Shown one piece after another: positions 1 to 7,542 of a stretch of 64,000 nt of DNA. The notes beneath the pieces are model-generated. The model worked only from the letters and a program-made list of their open reading frames with translations. It had not been told where the DNA came from and made no database searches. The stretch's first letter is position 1, and each line of letters begins with the position of its first letter. Both the position numbers and the translations under genes were made by a program. This DNA comes from Klebsiella huaxiensis (GTDB taxonomy: Bacteria; Pseudomonadota; Gammaproteobacteria; Enterobacterales; Enterobacteriaceae). Location of the stretch: assembly GCF_003261575.2 (NCBI RefSeq), contig NZ_CP036175.1, positions 4,278,001-4,342,000 on the forward strand, in the 5' to 3' direction.

Positions 1-247
1 CACCGCGCTTGCCGGGCCGATTTCGTTTATCGCCCTGGTGGCCCCGCATATCGCGCGCCGCCTTAGCGGTACCGCTTGCTGGGGCCTGGCTCAGTCCGCG
101 TTGTGCGGCGCGCTGGTGCTGGCACTCTCTGACTACTGTGCTCAGCGCCTGTTTATGCCTTATCAGTTACCGGTGGGTGTGATGACCGTCAGCCTCGGCG
201 GCATCTACCTCATTGGGTTATTAATTCAGGAGTCCCGCAAAAAATGA
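1..247 (+). CDS. fepG: FepG, ferric enterobactin ABC permease (C-terminal part)
   Basis: Only the last 81 or so residues are in the window, read from base 2 to the TGA at 245-247. The visible part has the VAPHIARRL segment typical of FecCD-type iron-siderophore permeases, followed by two hydrophobic stretches and the basic tail ESRKK. FepG is one of the two inner-membrane subunits that, with FepD and the ATPase FepC, import ferric enterobactin from periplasmic FepB. The stop overlaps the fepC start (ATGA), which indicates translational coupling. The assignment rests on family resemblance and on the adjacent fepC and entF-fes-fepA-entD genes. Confidence 0.9.
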   Translation, partial: TALAGPISFIALVAPHIARRLSGTACWGLAQSALCGALVLALSDYCAQRLFMPYQLPVGVMTVSLGGIYLIGLLIQESRKK

Positions 248-1038
248 CCGCTGTAACCTCCCGTTTGCGCGGCGACCAGTTGACCCTGGCGTACGGCAAA
301 AAGACCATCGCCGAATCGCTGAACGTGACCATTCCCGATGGACATTTTACCGCCATTATTGGTCCTAACGGCTGCGGTAAATCGACGCTGCTGCGCACCC
401 TGAGTCGTCTGATGACGCCCACCAGCGGCCACGTCTGGCTCGACGGCGAGCAGATCCAGCATTACGCCAGCAAAGAGGTGGCTAAACGGATCGGCCTGCT
501 GGCGCAGAATGCCACTACGCCTGGCGATATCACCGTTCAGGAGCTGGTGGCTCGCGGGCGCTATCCGCACCAACCGATGTTTACTCGTTGGCGCAAAGAG
601 GATGAAGAGGCGGTCAGCAAGGCGATGAAAGCCACCGGGATCACCGACCTGGCGCTGCAAAGCGTCGATACGCTCTCCGGCGGCCAGCGTCAGCGGGCGT
701 GGATCGCCATGGTGCTGGCGCAGGAAACGGCAATTATGCTGTTGGATGAACCGACCACCTGGCTCGATATCAGCCATCAGATCGATCTGCTGGAGCTGCT
801 GAGCGAGCTGAATCGGGAGAAGGGATATACGCTGGCGGCGGTGCTGCATGACCTGAACCAGGCCTGCCGCTATGCCACCCATTTGATTGCCCTGCGCGAT
901 GGCAAAATCGTCGCCGAGGGCGCGCCGAAAGAGATTGTCAGCGCGGAGCTTATCGAGAGGATTTACGGCCTGCGCTGTACGATCATTGAAGATCCGGTGG
1001 CGCATACGCCGCTGGTGGTACCGCTCGGTCGAAAGTAG
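244..1038 (+). CDS. fepC: FepC, ferric enterobactin ABC transporter ATPase
   Basis: This 264-residue ABC ATPase energises ferric enterobactin import through FepD/FepG. Visible motifs are Walker A GPNGCGKST near residue 40, signature LSGGQRQR near 141, and Walker B IMLLDEPT followed by the H-loop region (VLHDLNQA). Length is close to E. coli FepC (about 271). The start ATG overlaps the fepG stop. Downstream, where E. coli has fepE before entF, this window has only a repeat array, so fepC is the last gene of its operon here. Confidence 0.93.
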   Translation: MTAVTSRLRGDQLTLAYGKKTIAESLNVTIPDGHFTAIIGPNGCGKSTLLRTLSRLMTPTSGHVWLDGEQIQHYASKEVAKRIGLLAQNATTPGDITVQELVARGRYPHQPMFTRWRKEDEEAVSKAMKATGITDLALQSVDTLSGGQRQRAWIAMVLAQETAIMLLDEPTTWLDISHQIDLLELLSELNREKGYTLAAVLHDLNQACRYATHLIALRDGKIVAEGAPKEIVSAELIERIYGLRCTIIEDPVAHTPLVVPLGRK

Positions 1039-1066
1039 ATATTCCCGGCTCGCGCTGTGCTTAGCC

Positions 1067-1786
1067 GGGAAATATGCCAGGTCTGAAATCCTCTGCGGCT
1101 TGCTTCCCCGGTGGCGCTTCGCTGACCGGGCTACGGGTTCACAGCCGTCTGTGGGTCGGGTAGCCCGGACAGGCGCGTCTAGCGCCGCCTCCGGGAAATG
1201 TGCCAGGTCTGAAATCCTCTGCGGTTTGCTTCCCCGGTGGCGCTTCGCTGACCGGGCTACGGGTTCACAGCCGTCTGCAGGTCGGGTAGCCCGGACAGGT
1301 GCGTCTAGCTTCACCCCCGGGAAATGTGCCAGGTCTGAAATCCTCTGCGGTTTGCTTCCCCGGTGGCGCTTCGCTGACCGGGCTACGGGTTCACAGCCGT
1401 CTGCGGGTCGGGTAGCCCGGACAGGCGCGTCAAGCGCCGCCTCCGGGAAATATGCCAGGTCTGAAATCCTCTGCGGCTTGCTTCCCCGGTGGCGCTTCGC
1501 TGACCGGGCTACGGGTTCACAGCCGTCTGCGGGTCGGGTAGCCCGGACAGGCGCGTCTAGCGCCGCCTTCGGGAAATGTGCCAGATCTGAAATGCTCTGC
1601 GGTTTGCTTCCCCGGTGGCGCTTCGCTGACCGGGCTACGGGTTCACCACCATCTGCGGGTCGGGTAGCCCGGACAGGCGCGTCAAGCGCCGCCTCCGGGA
1701 AATGTGCCAGGTCTGAAATCCTCTGCGGTTTGCTTCCCCGGTGGCGCTTCGCTGACCGGGCTACGGGTTCACCACCATCTGCAACC
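1067..1786. repeat. 126-bp REP/BIME tandem array (five full units plus a partial sixth)
   Basis: Units begin with GGGAAATRTGCCAG at 1067, 1193, 1319, 1445, 1571 and 1697, an exact 126-bp period; the last unit is cut at about 90 bp. Each unit has two facing REP-like palindromes, one around CCCCGGTGGCGCTTCGC and one around GTAGCCCGGACAGGCGCG. Units differ by a few substitutions (GCGTCTAGC against GCGTCAAGC, CAGCCGTC against CACCACC), so they have diverged since duplication. The array fills the gap between convergent fepC and entF. Because the period is a multiple of three, long frames stay open through it on both strands; I treat these as artefacts. Confidence 0.95.
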
Positions 1787-1803
1787 CGGGAGTTCATCTA
1801 TCC

Positions 1804-4800
1804 CTACCCCAATATCTCCCTGACTACCGGGCCAATCTCCTCAAAGGCCTGCGGAGAGATAATATCCACATGGGCGCAATCCTGGCTAAAGACCTCCAGC
1901 TCACCAACCCACGGTCCCCAGACCACCTGCGGATCCATACCCGCCTGACGAGTTCTCTCCGCGACGAACAGCGTCGCCTTACCGTCAAACTTCGCGCTGT
2001 GCGCGGTGGTCAGCAGACGTACTGCATCGGCGTAGTTACCTTCGATAACGCTGAATAGCTCGCCGGAAGCCTGCCCTTGTTGAGCAGCAAGAAACGCCTC
2101 GCGTTCGCGGGCGATCTCCGCCAGCACCTCGGGATCCAGACCGTTAGCCTCCTTCTCCGCCCAGTTCTGCGTTTCCGGCGGCCAGGTATCCAGCAGCCCG
2201 AGGAACGCCACCGCTTCGCCGCGCTGGCGTAAACGGGCGGCAATGCCCTGCGCCAGCGTGCCGCCGAGCGAATAACCGAACAGGTAATACGGGCCGTGCG
2301 GCTGCTGTTGAAGCAGGGTTTGCAGATGATGCTCGCAGACCGCATCCAGATCCGCCGCCGTCGCCATTGGTCCCCGCGGTCGCGGCGACTGAATGCCGGT
2401 GATAGACCAGCGCGGGCTTAAATAACGCGCCAGCACGCTGAACTGCCAGGCAAAACCGGAAGCAGGATGGAAGCAAAACAGCGTCGGGCCATCGCTCGCG
2501 CGCAGCGGCAGGATCGTGTCGAAGCCCAGGCGCTGCGCCTGCTCATCGCTGAGATCCGAAGCCAGCAGCGTGCTCAGCTTGCCAACTGTCGAGGCGACCA
2601 TTACCTGCCCCGGCGTTACCTGACGTTCCAGCTCGCGGCTCAGCTGCGCCGCCAGACGCATCGCCAGCAGCGAATGGCCGCCGAGGGCGAAGAAATCAGC
2701 TTCAATATCGTTTACTTCGCAACCCAGCAGCTGACTGAATGCCACTGCCACAGTGCTTTCAATCCCCGGCTCCGGCGGACGGCCGCTGCGCTCGCGGTTT
2801 AGCGTTGGCAGCGGCAGCGCTTTGCGATCCAGCTTGCCGTTGGCGCTCAGCGGCAGCTCCGGTAATTGAATCAGCACTACCGGCACCATATGCGGCGGCA
2901 GTTGTTCCCCCAGCCGCGCTTTGAGCGCGGCGGTATCCAGCGGCAGGCCGGATTCAGAAACCAGATAACCCACCAATTGGCGAGCATCGCCGCCGGTCGC
3001 CGCCGCCTGGTTGAAAACGCAGGCATGAGTCACCGCCTGCGCGACGTCCGGCAACTCCGACATCACGCGATCGATTTCGCCAAGCTCAATACGCTGACCG
3101 CGTATTTTCAGCTGATCGTCGCTGCGCCCGAGATACTCTACCGCGCCGTTTTCCAGCCAGCATGCGACATCCCCAGTGCGATACATACGCTCACCCGCCG
3201 CATAAGGGTCGGCAATAAAGCGGCTGGCGGTTAAATCAGGACGCCCCAGGTAGCCCTGCGCCAGCTGAATTCCGGTCAGGTAGAGATCTCCCGCCACGCC
3301 CGGCGGTACCGGGCGCATGGACGCATCCAGAATACGCAAACCGGTATTCCAAACCGGCCAGCCAATCGGCACGCTGGCGCCGGTCACCGCCGCCAGCTCA
3401 GGCCCGCAGGCCGGATACCAGCTGACGTCCACTGCCGCTTCCGTCGGGCCGTACAGGTTATGCAATGGCGCTCCGGTCAGCGACTCCCACTCCCGGCACA
3501 GCGCCGTCGGCAGCGCTTCACCACTGCAGAATACCCGCCGCAGAGTTTGACAGGAGGCGACATTTTCCGCATCCAGCGAAGCAACGAACGCCGCCAGCAT
3601 TGACGGCACAAAGTGGGTCGTGGTCACGCCATAGCGGGCAAAGAACTGCTGCATCGCCAGCGGGTCGCGATGAGCCTCCGGCTCGGCCATCACCAGTTGC
3701 GCACCGGCAATAAACGGCCACCAGAACTCCCAAACCGAGACATCAAAACTGCACGGCGTTTTCTGCGCCACCACATCATCAGCACAGAGCGGATAGTGGT
3801 TCTGCATCCACAGCAGGCGGTTGACGATGGCGGTTTGCCCGACCATCACGCCTTTCGGTCGCCCGGTAGAGCCGGAAGTGAAAATGATATACGCGGTATG
3901 CTCAGGCTGAGAAATAGCCAACGGTGCGACATCGCTCGCTTCCAGCGGCTGCTGGTAGCAGAGGCTTTCCAGGTTGGGGATATCGCTAAAGCGCGCCAAC
4001 TGATCCTCAGAAGTAATCAGTAGCGAGGGACGCGCATCTTCCAGCATCATCCGCAGACGATCGTCAGGATAGCCCGTATCCAGCGGCAGCCACGCGGCCC
4101 CGGCTTCGACAATGCCGTGCAGCGCCAGGGTCAGGAATACCGAACGCGGCAGCGCCACCGCCACGCTATCGCCCGGTTTAACCCCGCGCGCGCGCAGCAA
4201 TTGCGCCAACGCCACCACCTGCTGGCGCATCTCTTTGTAGCTAAACTGCCAGTTGGCATCCGCCAGCGCCGGGGCATCCGGGGTTTTCGCCGCCTGCTCC
4301 GCCACCAGCGCGCTTAGCGTAGTGGAAGGCAGAGCAATGCCGGTATTGTTGACCTGCTCCAGTTGCGTTATTTCCGCCGCCGATAGCATATTCGCGTCGC
4401 CACAGCGCAGGCCAGGATGGTCAGCAAACTGCGTCAGCAGCGCGGATAGCCGGGCGATATGCCCGCGCAGCGTCTGTTCATCGTAACGCTGTTTGTTAGC
4501 CAGAATCTCCAGCGACAGGCCACCCGCTTCGTCCGGGAACAGTGCCAGCTCCAGATCGTTGACCGGGCCGGTGGCCAACGTATGGGTCGTCGCCTGCACG
4601 CCTTCGATATCAAGCTGGTAGTCGAAAACTTTGATATTGAGCACCGGGCCAAACAGCGGCTCATCGCCCGCCGCCTTGCCGCTGTCGCGGACGATCTGTT
4701 CGGCATCGTAGCGCTGATGGCGGCGCATTTTTTTCAGCTGCCCGGCAAGGCGCGTTGCCAGCTCGGGCAACGTTTCCTGCGTGTCAATATTGACCGCCAG

Positions 4801-5685
4801 CGGCAGGACGTTCAGCACCGGCCCGGTAGCGGTTAACGCCGCAGATCCCATGCGGCGCATAAAGATAAAGCCCGCCGCGTAATCCATTCGGCTGCACAGT
4901 CTCCCCAACCACAGGGTGGTCAGCGCCAGCGCCAGATCCGCACGCTGACACTGCGGAGCGCTCGCTGCCAGACGGCTAAAGACGCCAGAATCGACCTCCA
5001 GCTTTATGCGCCAGATATCGGTGCCGCTCGCTCTTCCCGCCAGCGGGACGGCAGACAGCGAAGCCGGAGAAGGTAGCGCTTTACGCTGCTCCTGCCAGAA
5101 CTGTTTGTCGCGCTGCCAGGCGTCGCTACTGTAGTAGCGTTGATACTCTTCCACGACTTCCGCAAAGGGAGTAAACGGCGAGGCAGGCGTTTCTTCACCC
5201 CGCTGCCAGGCGCGATAAATTGCAGCGATCTGGCGAGTAATCGCCGGGAAACTGAAGCCATCGACCAGCAAATGGTGATAACGCTGATACCAGTACCATC
5301 GATTATCTCCTACCCGTAACAGCTGATGGCAGACCAGCGGATTGCCGCCGTCTACGCGCAGATTCTGCCCGAGATCGGCCTGCATTAACGCCATCGCGGC
5401 GGCGTGCGGGTCGCTCGCAGTGCGCAGATCCTGATAATCCGGTTCGGCAAACACATGAGTTTCATCGACCCACTGCCAGGCTTCACCGTTATCTTCACAA
5501 AACCGCATGCTAAGGGTGTCGGCCTGCGACAGCCCGGTGACAATCGCCCGCCCGAGCAGGTCCGGGTCAATCTCACCGTGCAGTTCTACATAGTGAGCGA
5601 CGCTCCATGCGCCGGGCAGCGTCGAGAGGCGCTCCGCCATCCAGATCCCCGGCTGTGCCGCTACCAGCGGTAAACGAGTGGTCAT
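1804..5685 (-). CDS. entF: EntF, enterobactin synthetase NRPS (C-A-PCP-TE)
   Basis: A 1293-residue nonribosomal peptide synthetase, the same length as E. coli EntF. It activates serine, condenses it with dihydroxybenzoyl-EntB and cyclises three DHB-Ser units to enterobactin. Domains in order: condensation with HHLLVDG at 137-143; adenylation with YIIFTSGSTGRPKG and YRTGD motifs; carrier domain with FFALGGHSLLA (phosphopantetheine serine near 1006); thioesterase with GYSLGG. I chose the ATG at 5685 over an in-frame start seven codons upstream because AAGGAG lies directly before it and the product then matches E. coli. The stop of ybdZ lies 11 bases upstream, so the two genes are coupled. Confidence 0.97.
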   Translation of the reverse strand: MTTRLPLVAAQPGIWMAERLSTLPGAWSVAHYVELHGEIDPDLLGRAIVTGLSQADTLSMRFCEDNGEAWQWVDETHVFAEPDYQDLRTASDPHAAAMALMQADLGQNLRVDGGNPLVCHQLLRVGDNRWYWYQRYHHLLVDGFSFPAITRQIAAIYRAWQRGEETPASPFTPFAEVVEEYQRYYSSDAWQRDKQFWQEQRKALPSPASLSAVPLAGRASGTDIWRIKLEVDSGVFSRLAASAPQCQRADLALALTTLWLGRLCSRMDYAAGFIFMRRMGSAALTATGPVLNVLPLAVNIDTQETLPELATRLAGQLKKMRRHQRYDAEQIVRDSGKAAGDEPLFGPVLNIKVFDYQLDIEGVQATTHTLATGPVNDLELALFPDEAGGLSLEILANKQRYDEQTLRGHIARLSALLTQFADHPGLRCGDANMLSAAEITQLEQVNNTGIALPSTTLSALVAEQAAKTPDAPALADANWQFSYKEMRQQVVALAQLLRARGVKPGDSVAVALPRSVFLTLALHGIVEAGAAWLPLDTGYPDDRLRMMLEDARPSLLITSEDQLARFSDIPNLESLCYQQPLEASDVAPLAISQPEHTAYIIFTSGSTGRPKGVMVGQTAIVNRLLWMQNHYPLCADDVVAQKTPCSFDVSVWEFWWPFIAGAQLVMAEPEAHRDPLAMQQFFARYGVTTTHFVPSMLAAFVASLDAENVASCQTLRRVFCSGEALPTALCREWESLTGAPLHNLYGPTEAAVDVSWYPACGPELAAVTGASVPIGWPVWNTGLRILDASMRPVPPGVAGDLYLTGIQLAQGYLGRPDLTASRFIADPYAAGERMYRTGDVACWLENGAVEYLGRSDDQLKIRGQRIELGEIDRVMSELPDVAQAVTHACVFNQAAATGGDARQLVGYLVSESGLPLDTAALKARLGEQLPPHMVPVVLIQLPELPLSANGKLDRKALPLPTLNRERSGRPPEPGIESTVAVAFSQLLGCEVNDIEADFFALGGHSLLAMRLAAQLSRELERQVTPGQVMVASTVGKLSTLLASDLSDEQAQRLGFDTILPLRASDGPTLFCFHPASGFAWQFSVLARYLSPRWSITGIQSPRPRGPMATAADLDAVCEHHLQTLLQQQPHGPYYLFGYSLGGTLAQGIAARLRQRGEAVAFLGLLDTWPPETQNWAEKEANGLDPEVLAEIAREREAFLAAQQGQASGELFSVIEGNYADAVRLLTTAHSAKFDGKATLFVAERTRQAGMDPQVVWGPWVGELEVFSQDCAHVDIISPQAFEEIGPVVREILG

Positions 5686-5695
5686 GATCGACTCC

Positions 5696-5899
5696 TTAGG
5701 ACGCATGGTGCGCGGGGGTGAGGGTTGACCAGTTTGCTGCCAGCCAGGTGTTGCACGCGTCCAACGACTGCGGAGAACACTCTACCGTCCAGCCCTCCGG
5801 CAACGCGCAGTGGTGCGGCCACAGGCTGAACTGCTGTTGGTCATTGCGCAGAATGTAAAACTGCCCTTGCGGATTGTCGAAGGGGTTACTGAATTGCAT
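5696..5899 (-). CDS. ybdZ: YbdZ, MbtH-like NRPS activator
   Basis: A 67-residue MbtH-family protein with the family pattern NPFD, then FYILRN, FSLWP and a central W in LPEGW. MbtH-like proteins bind NRPS adenylation domains and support their folding and activity; in E. coli YbdZ does this for EntF. It sits between fes and entF on the same strand and ends just before the entF ribosome-binding site. It is slightly shorter than E. coli YbdZ (72), differing at the C-terminus. Confidence 0.93.
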   Translation of the reverse strand: MQFSNPFDNPQGQFYILRNDQQQFSLWPHHCALPEGWTVECSPQSLDACNTWLAANWSTLTPAHHAS

Positions 5900-5926
5900 G
5901 TCAAATTCCTCGTAAAGCGCGCTTTG

Positions 5927-7126
5927 CTACTCTTCGCGGCATAAAGGCTGCCACAGCTGGATAAGTCCCGCCGTCAGCCCGCCGCGCCAGCAAAGCGCAT
6001 CATGCCCGCCGTCAACCTGACGCCAGAAAATCGTCTGCTGTTCCAGATGCGCAAGAAGCGCCTGGCTTGCATGAAAAATGATCGGCTCGCGAATACCGGC
6101 TTCCAGCCAGATTCGCAGCCCTTGCGGATGTAATTCGCCGCGGCTTAGCCGGTCAATCAGCAGGCCCGTCTGCGCCCCGCCGCGATGTGGCCACCAGTAA
6201 GAGCCGGACTGACTGAGCACGCAACCAAAGCGCTGCGGCCAGTAGAGCGCGGCGAACATGGCGGCCAGGCCGCCAAAGCTCTGGCCAGCCACCACGGTTC
6301 GGTCAGCGCGATCGCTGAAAGGGGCCATCTGACGAACTAACGGCAGCAGCTCTTCCTGAACCGCCAGCCAGAACGCTTCATTGCAGGGAAGCTCTTCGGC
6401 ACGATGCTGATTATCAATCACGTCAATCAGCAGATAAACCGCCTGCGGTAGCCGCTTTTCGCGGGTTAAACCCGCCAGCGGCGACCATATCGGCATGCTT
6501 TCGGCCCAGAACTGGCCATCAAGCAGAATCGCCAGAGGGCGCTCTTGCGGATTCACATCACCGGTAGCGTAAACCCAGATCCGTCGCGTATTGCCGAGGC
6601 GCTGACTCTGCCACTCAATGCAGACCGGCGGCTGATAAGGTTCATCGCGCAGCGCCCAGCCCGGTTGTTCCGGGGCTTCAGGCAGCTCCAGCGCAGACAC
6701 CGCATGACCGCGGCCGCCCTTCCAGCTTTGTGGATTGAGCGGGTCGGAGATCGCGCGCGGCAGCAGTTTGCGCCAGCCTTCGCGCAGCAGCGTGCGGTCC
6801 GGGCTATCGCCGTTAAAAAGCTGGGGGGAAAAGTCGTCGTCGCGCGCGGAAGGCACAAAGCAGTAGCTGCCACGCCAGGCGGGAGAAAGCGTGGTTTGCC
6901 AGCACCAGGCATCGGTACCGGGAATGCGTTGCAGCGTTTGCGGCACGGAATTCTTATGGTGATCAGTCACGCCGGTGATATAAATCCACACCCGCTGGAT
7001 TGCCGAAGACGTTTCATTGCCTGCCGGATCGCGCCACCAGAAGGTCACCCGGTACTCGCCATCCACGGACTCAATCTGCGGACCGGAGATACTTCGCCAC
7101 CAGTCGTCACTTCCTGTCTTTTGCAT
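5927..7126 (-). CDS. fes: Fes, cytoplasmic enterobactin esterase
   Basis: A 399-residue enterochelin esterase that hydrolyses imported ferric enterobactin so iron can be released. The N-terminal half is the Fes-specific beta domain (TFWWRDPAGNE, VYITGVTDHH, GSYCFVP); the C-terminal half is an alpha/beta hydrolase with the nucleophile in AGQSFGG (Ser283) and the catalytic His in GGHDALCW (His375). No signal peptide, in line with a cytoplasmic enzyme. It leads the fes-ybdZ-entF operon and is divergent from fepA, with the Fur-box-like sequence at 7191-7220 between them. Confidence 0.96.
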   Translation of the reverse strand: MQKTGSDDWWRSISGPQIESVDGEYRVTFWWRDPAGNETSSAIQRVWIYITGVTDHHKNSVPQTLQRIPGTDAWCWQTTLSPAWRGSYCFVPSARDDDFSPQLFNGDSPDRTLLREGWRKLLPRAISDPLNPQSWKGGRGHAVSALELPEAPEQPGWALRDEPYQPPVCIEWQSQRLGNTRRIWVYATGDVNPQERPLAILLDGQFWAESMPIWSPLAGLTREKRLPQAVYLLIDVIDNQHRAEELPCNEAFWLAVQEELLPLVRQMAPFSDRADRTVVAGQSFGGLAAMFAALYWPQRFGCVLSQSGSYWWPHRGGAQTGLLIDRLSRGELHPQGLRIWLEAGIREPIIFHASQALLAHLEQQTIFWRQVDGGHDALCWRGGLTAGLIQLWQPLCREE

Positions 7127-7190
7127 TCCTTTTTCAACCTTATGTTTATCGTGACATTTATCAACAAACGTATCAATAAACGCAATATTT

Positions 7191-7220
7191 ATTGATAATA
7201 TTATTGATAACTATTTTCAT
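7191..7220. promoter_or_regulatory. Fur-box-like operator of the divergent fes/fepA region
   Basis: The AT-rich stretch contains overlapping GATAAT-type hexamers (ATTGATAATATT, then ATTGATAACTATTTTCAT) resembling the Fur consensus GATAATGATAATCATTATC. It lies about 65 bases upstream of the fes start and 320 bases upstream of the fepA start. In E. coli the same intergenic region carries a bidirectional Fur-repressed promoter, so the assignment comes from position plus sequence. The exact -10 and -35 boxes were not resolved. Confidence 0.7.
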
Positions 7221-7291
7221 TTGCAATAGCGTATTAGCGCGCTGTGGGAAGCGCGTCTTTCAAAATTAAACATGTCAGAGATGGCTTATTT

Positions 7292-7434
7292 AGAGCCAGG
7301 ACAGCAGGCGTCATTGTTGCCGGCAGTTTGAACACGGACAGCGCGGAGAACCCGGAGCGTACATAGAGTACGCGAGGAGTACGAGCACTGCCCAGGTTCA
7401 AACTGGCAAATAAAATAGCCTGCTGCCGGGTTCT
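7292..7434. repeat. MITE-like palindromic element, copy 1 (143 bp)
   Basis: The element begins AGAGCC..CAGCAGGC and ends GCCTGCTG..GGTTCT, giving imperfect terminal inverted repeats of about 18 bases. Internally it carries ACACGGACAGCGCG, CCGGAGCGTACA, GAGCACTGCCC and CAAATAAAATAGCC blocks shared with the copy at 12651-12796 in the same orientation. It has no credible gene. It lies between the Fur box and fepA, so it is either in the fepA leader or upstream of a shifted fepA promoter. Confidence 0.8.
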
Positions 7435-7542
7435 TAGTCAGCGACGGAGTGCGTATGCCCTCTACTGGCAACATTGATACCACCTCCCCTCCCGCTGGGA
7501 AGGGCCTTTTGGGGAAGGTGGCGACGAAAAGCAGGATTTACA

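Noticed and set aside
1067..1786. Possible CRISPR array
   Set aside because: Units are 126 bp and contiguous, with no unique spacers and no cas genes; they are REP/BIME repeats.
226..1797. 523-codon minus-strand frame and a 353-codon plus-strand frame (887-1948) across fepC and the repeat array
   Set aside because: Both stay open only because the array period is 126 bp. They carry a 42-residue repeat and overlap fepC; no ribosome-binding site or family supports them.
7286..7483. Small minus-strand protein in the fes-fepA gap
   Set aside because: The frame is built on the repeat element, and the related frame in the second copy differs in ways that do not suggest coding.
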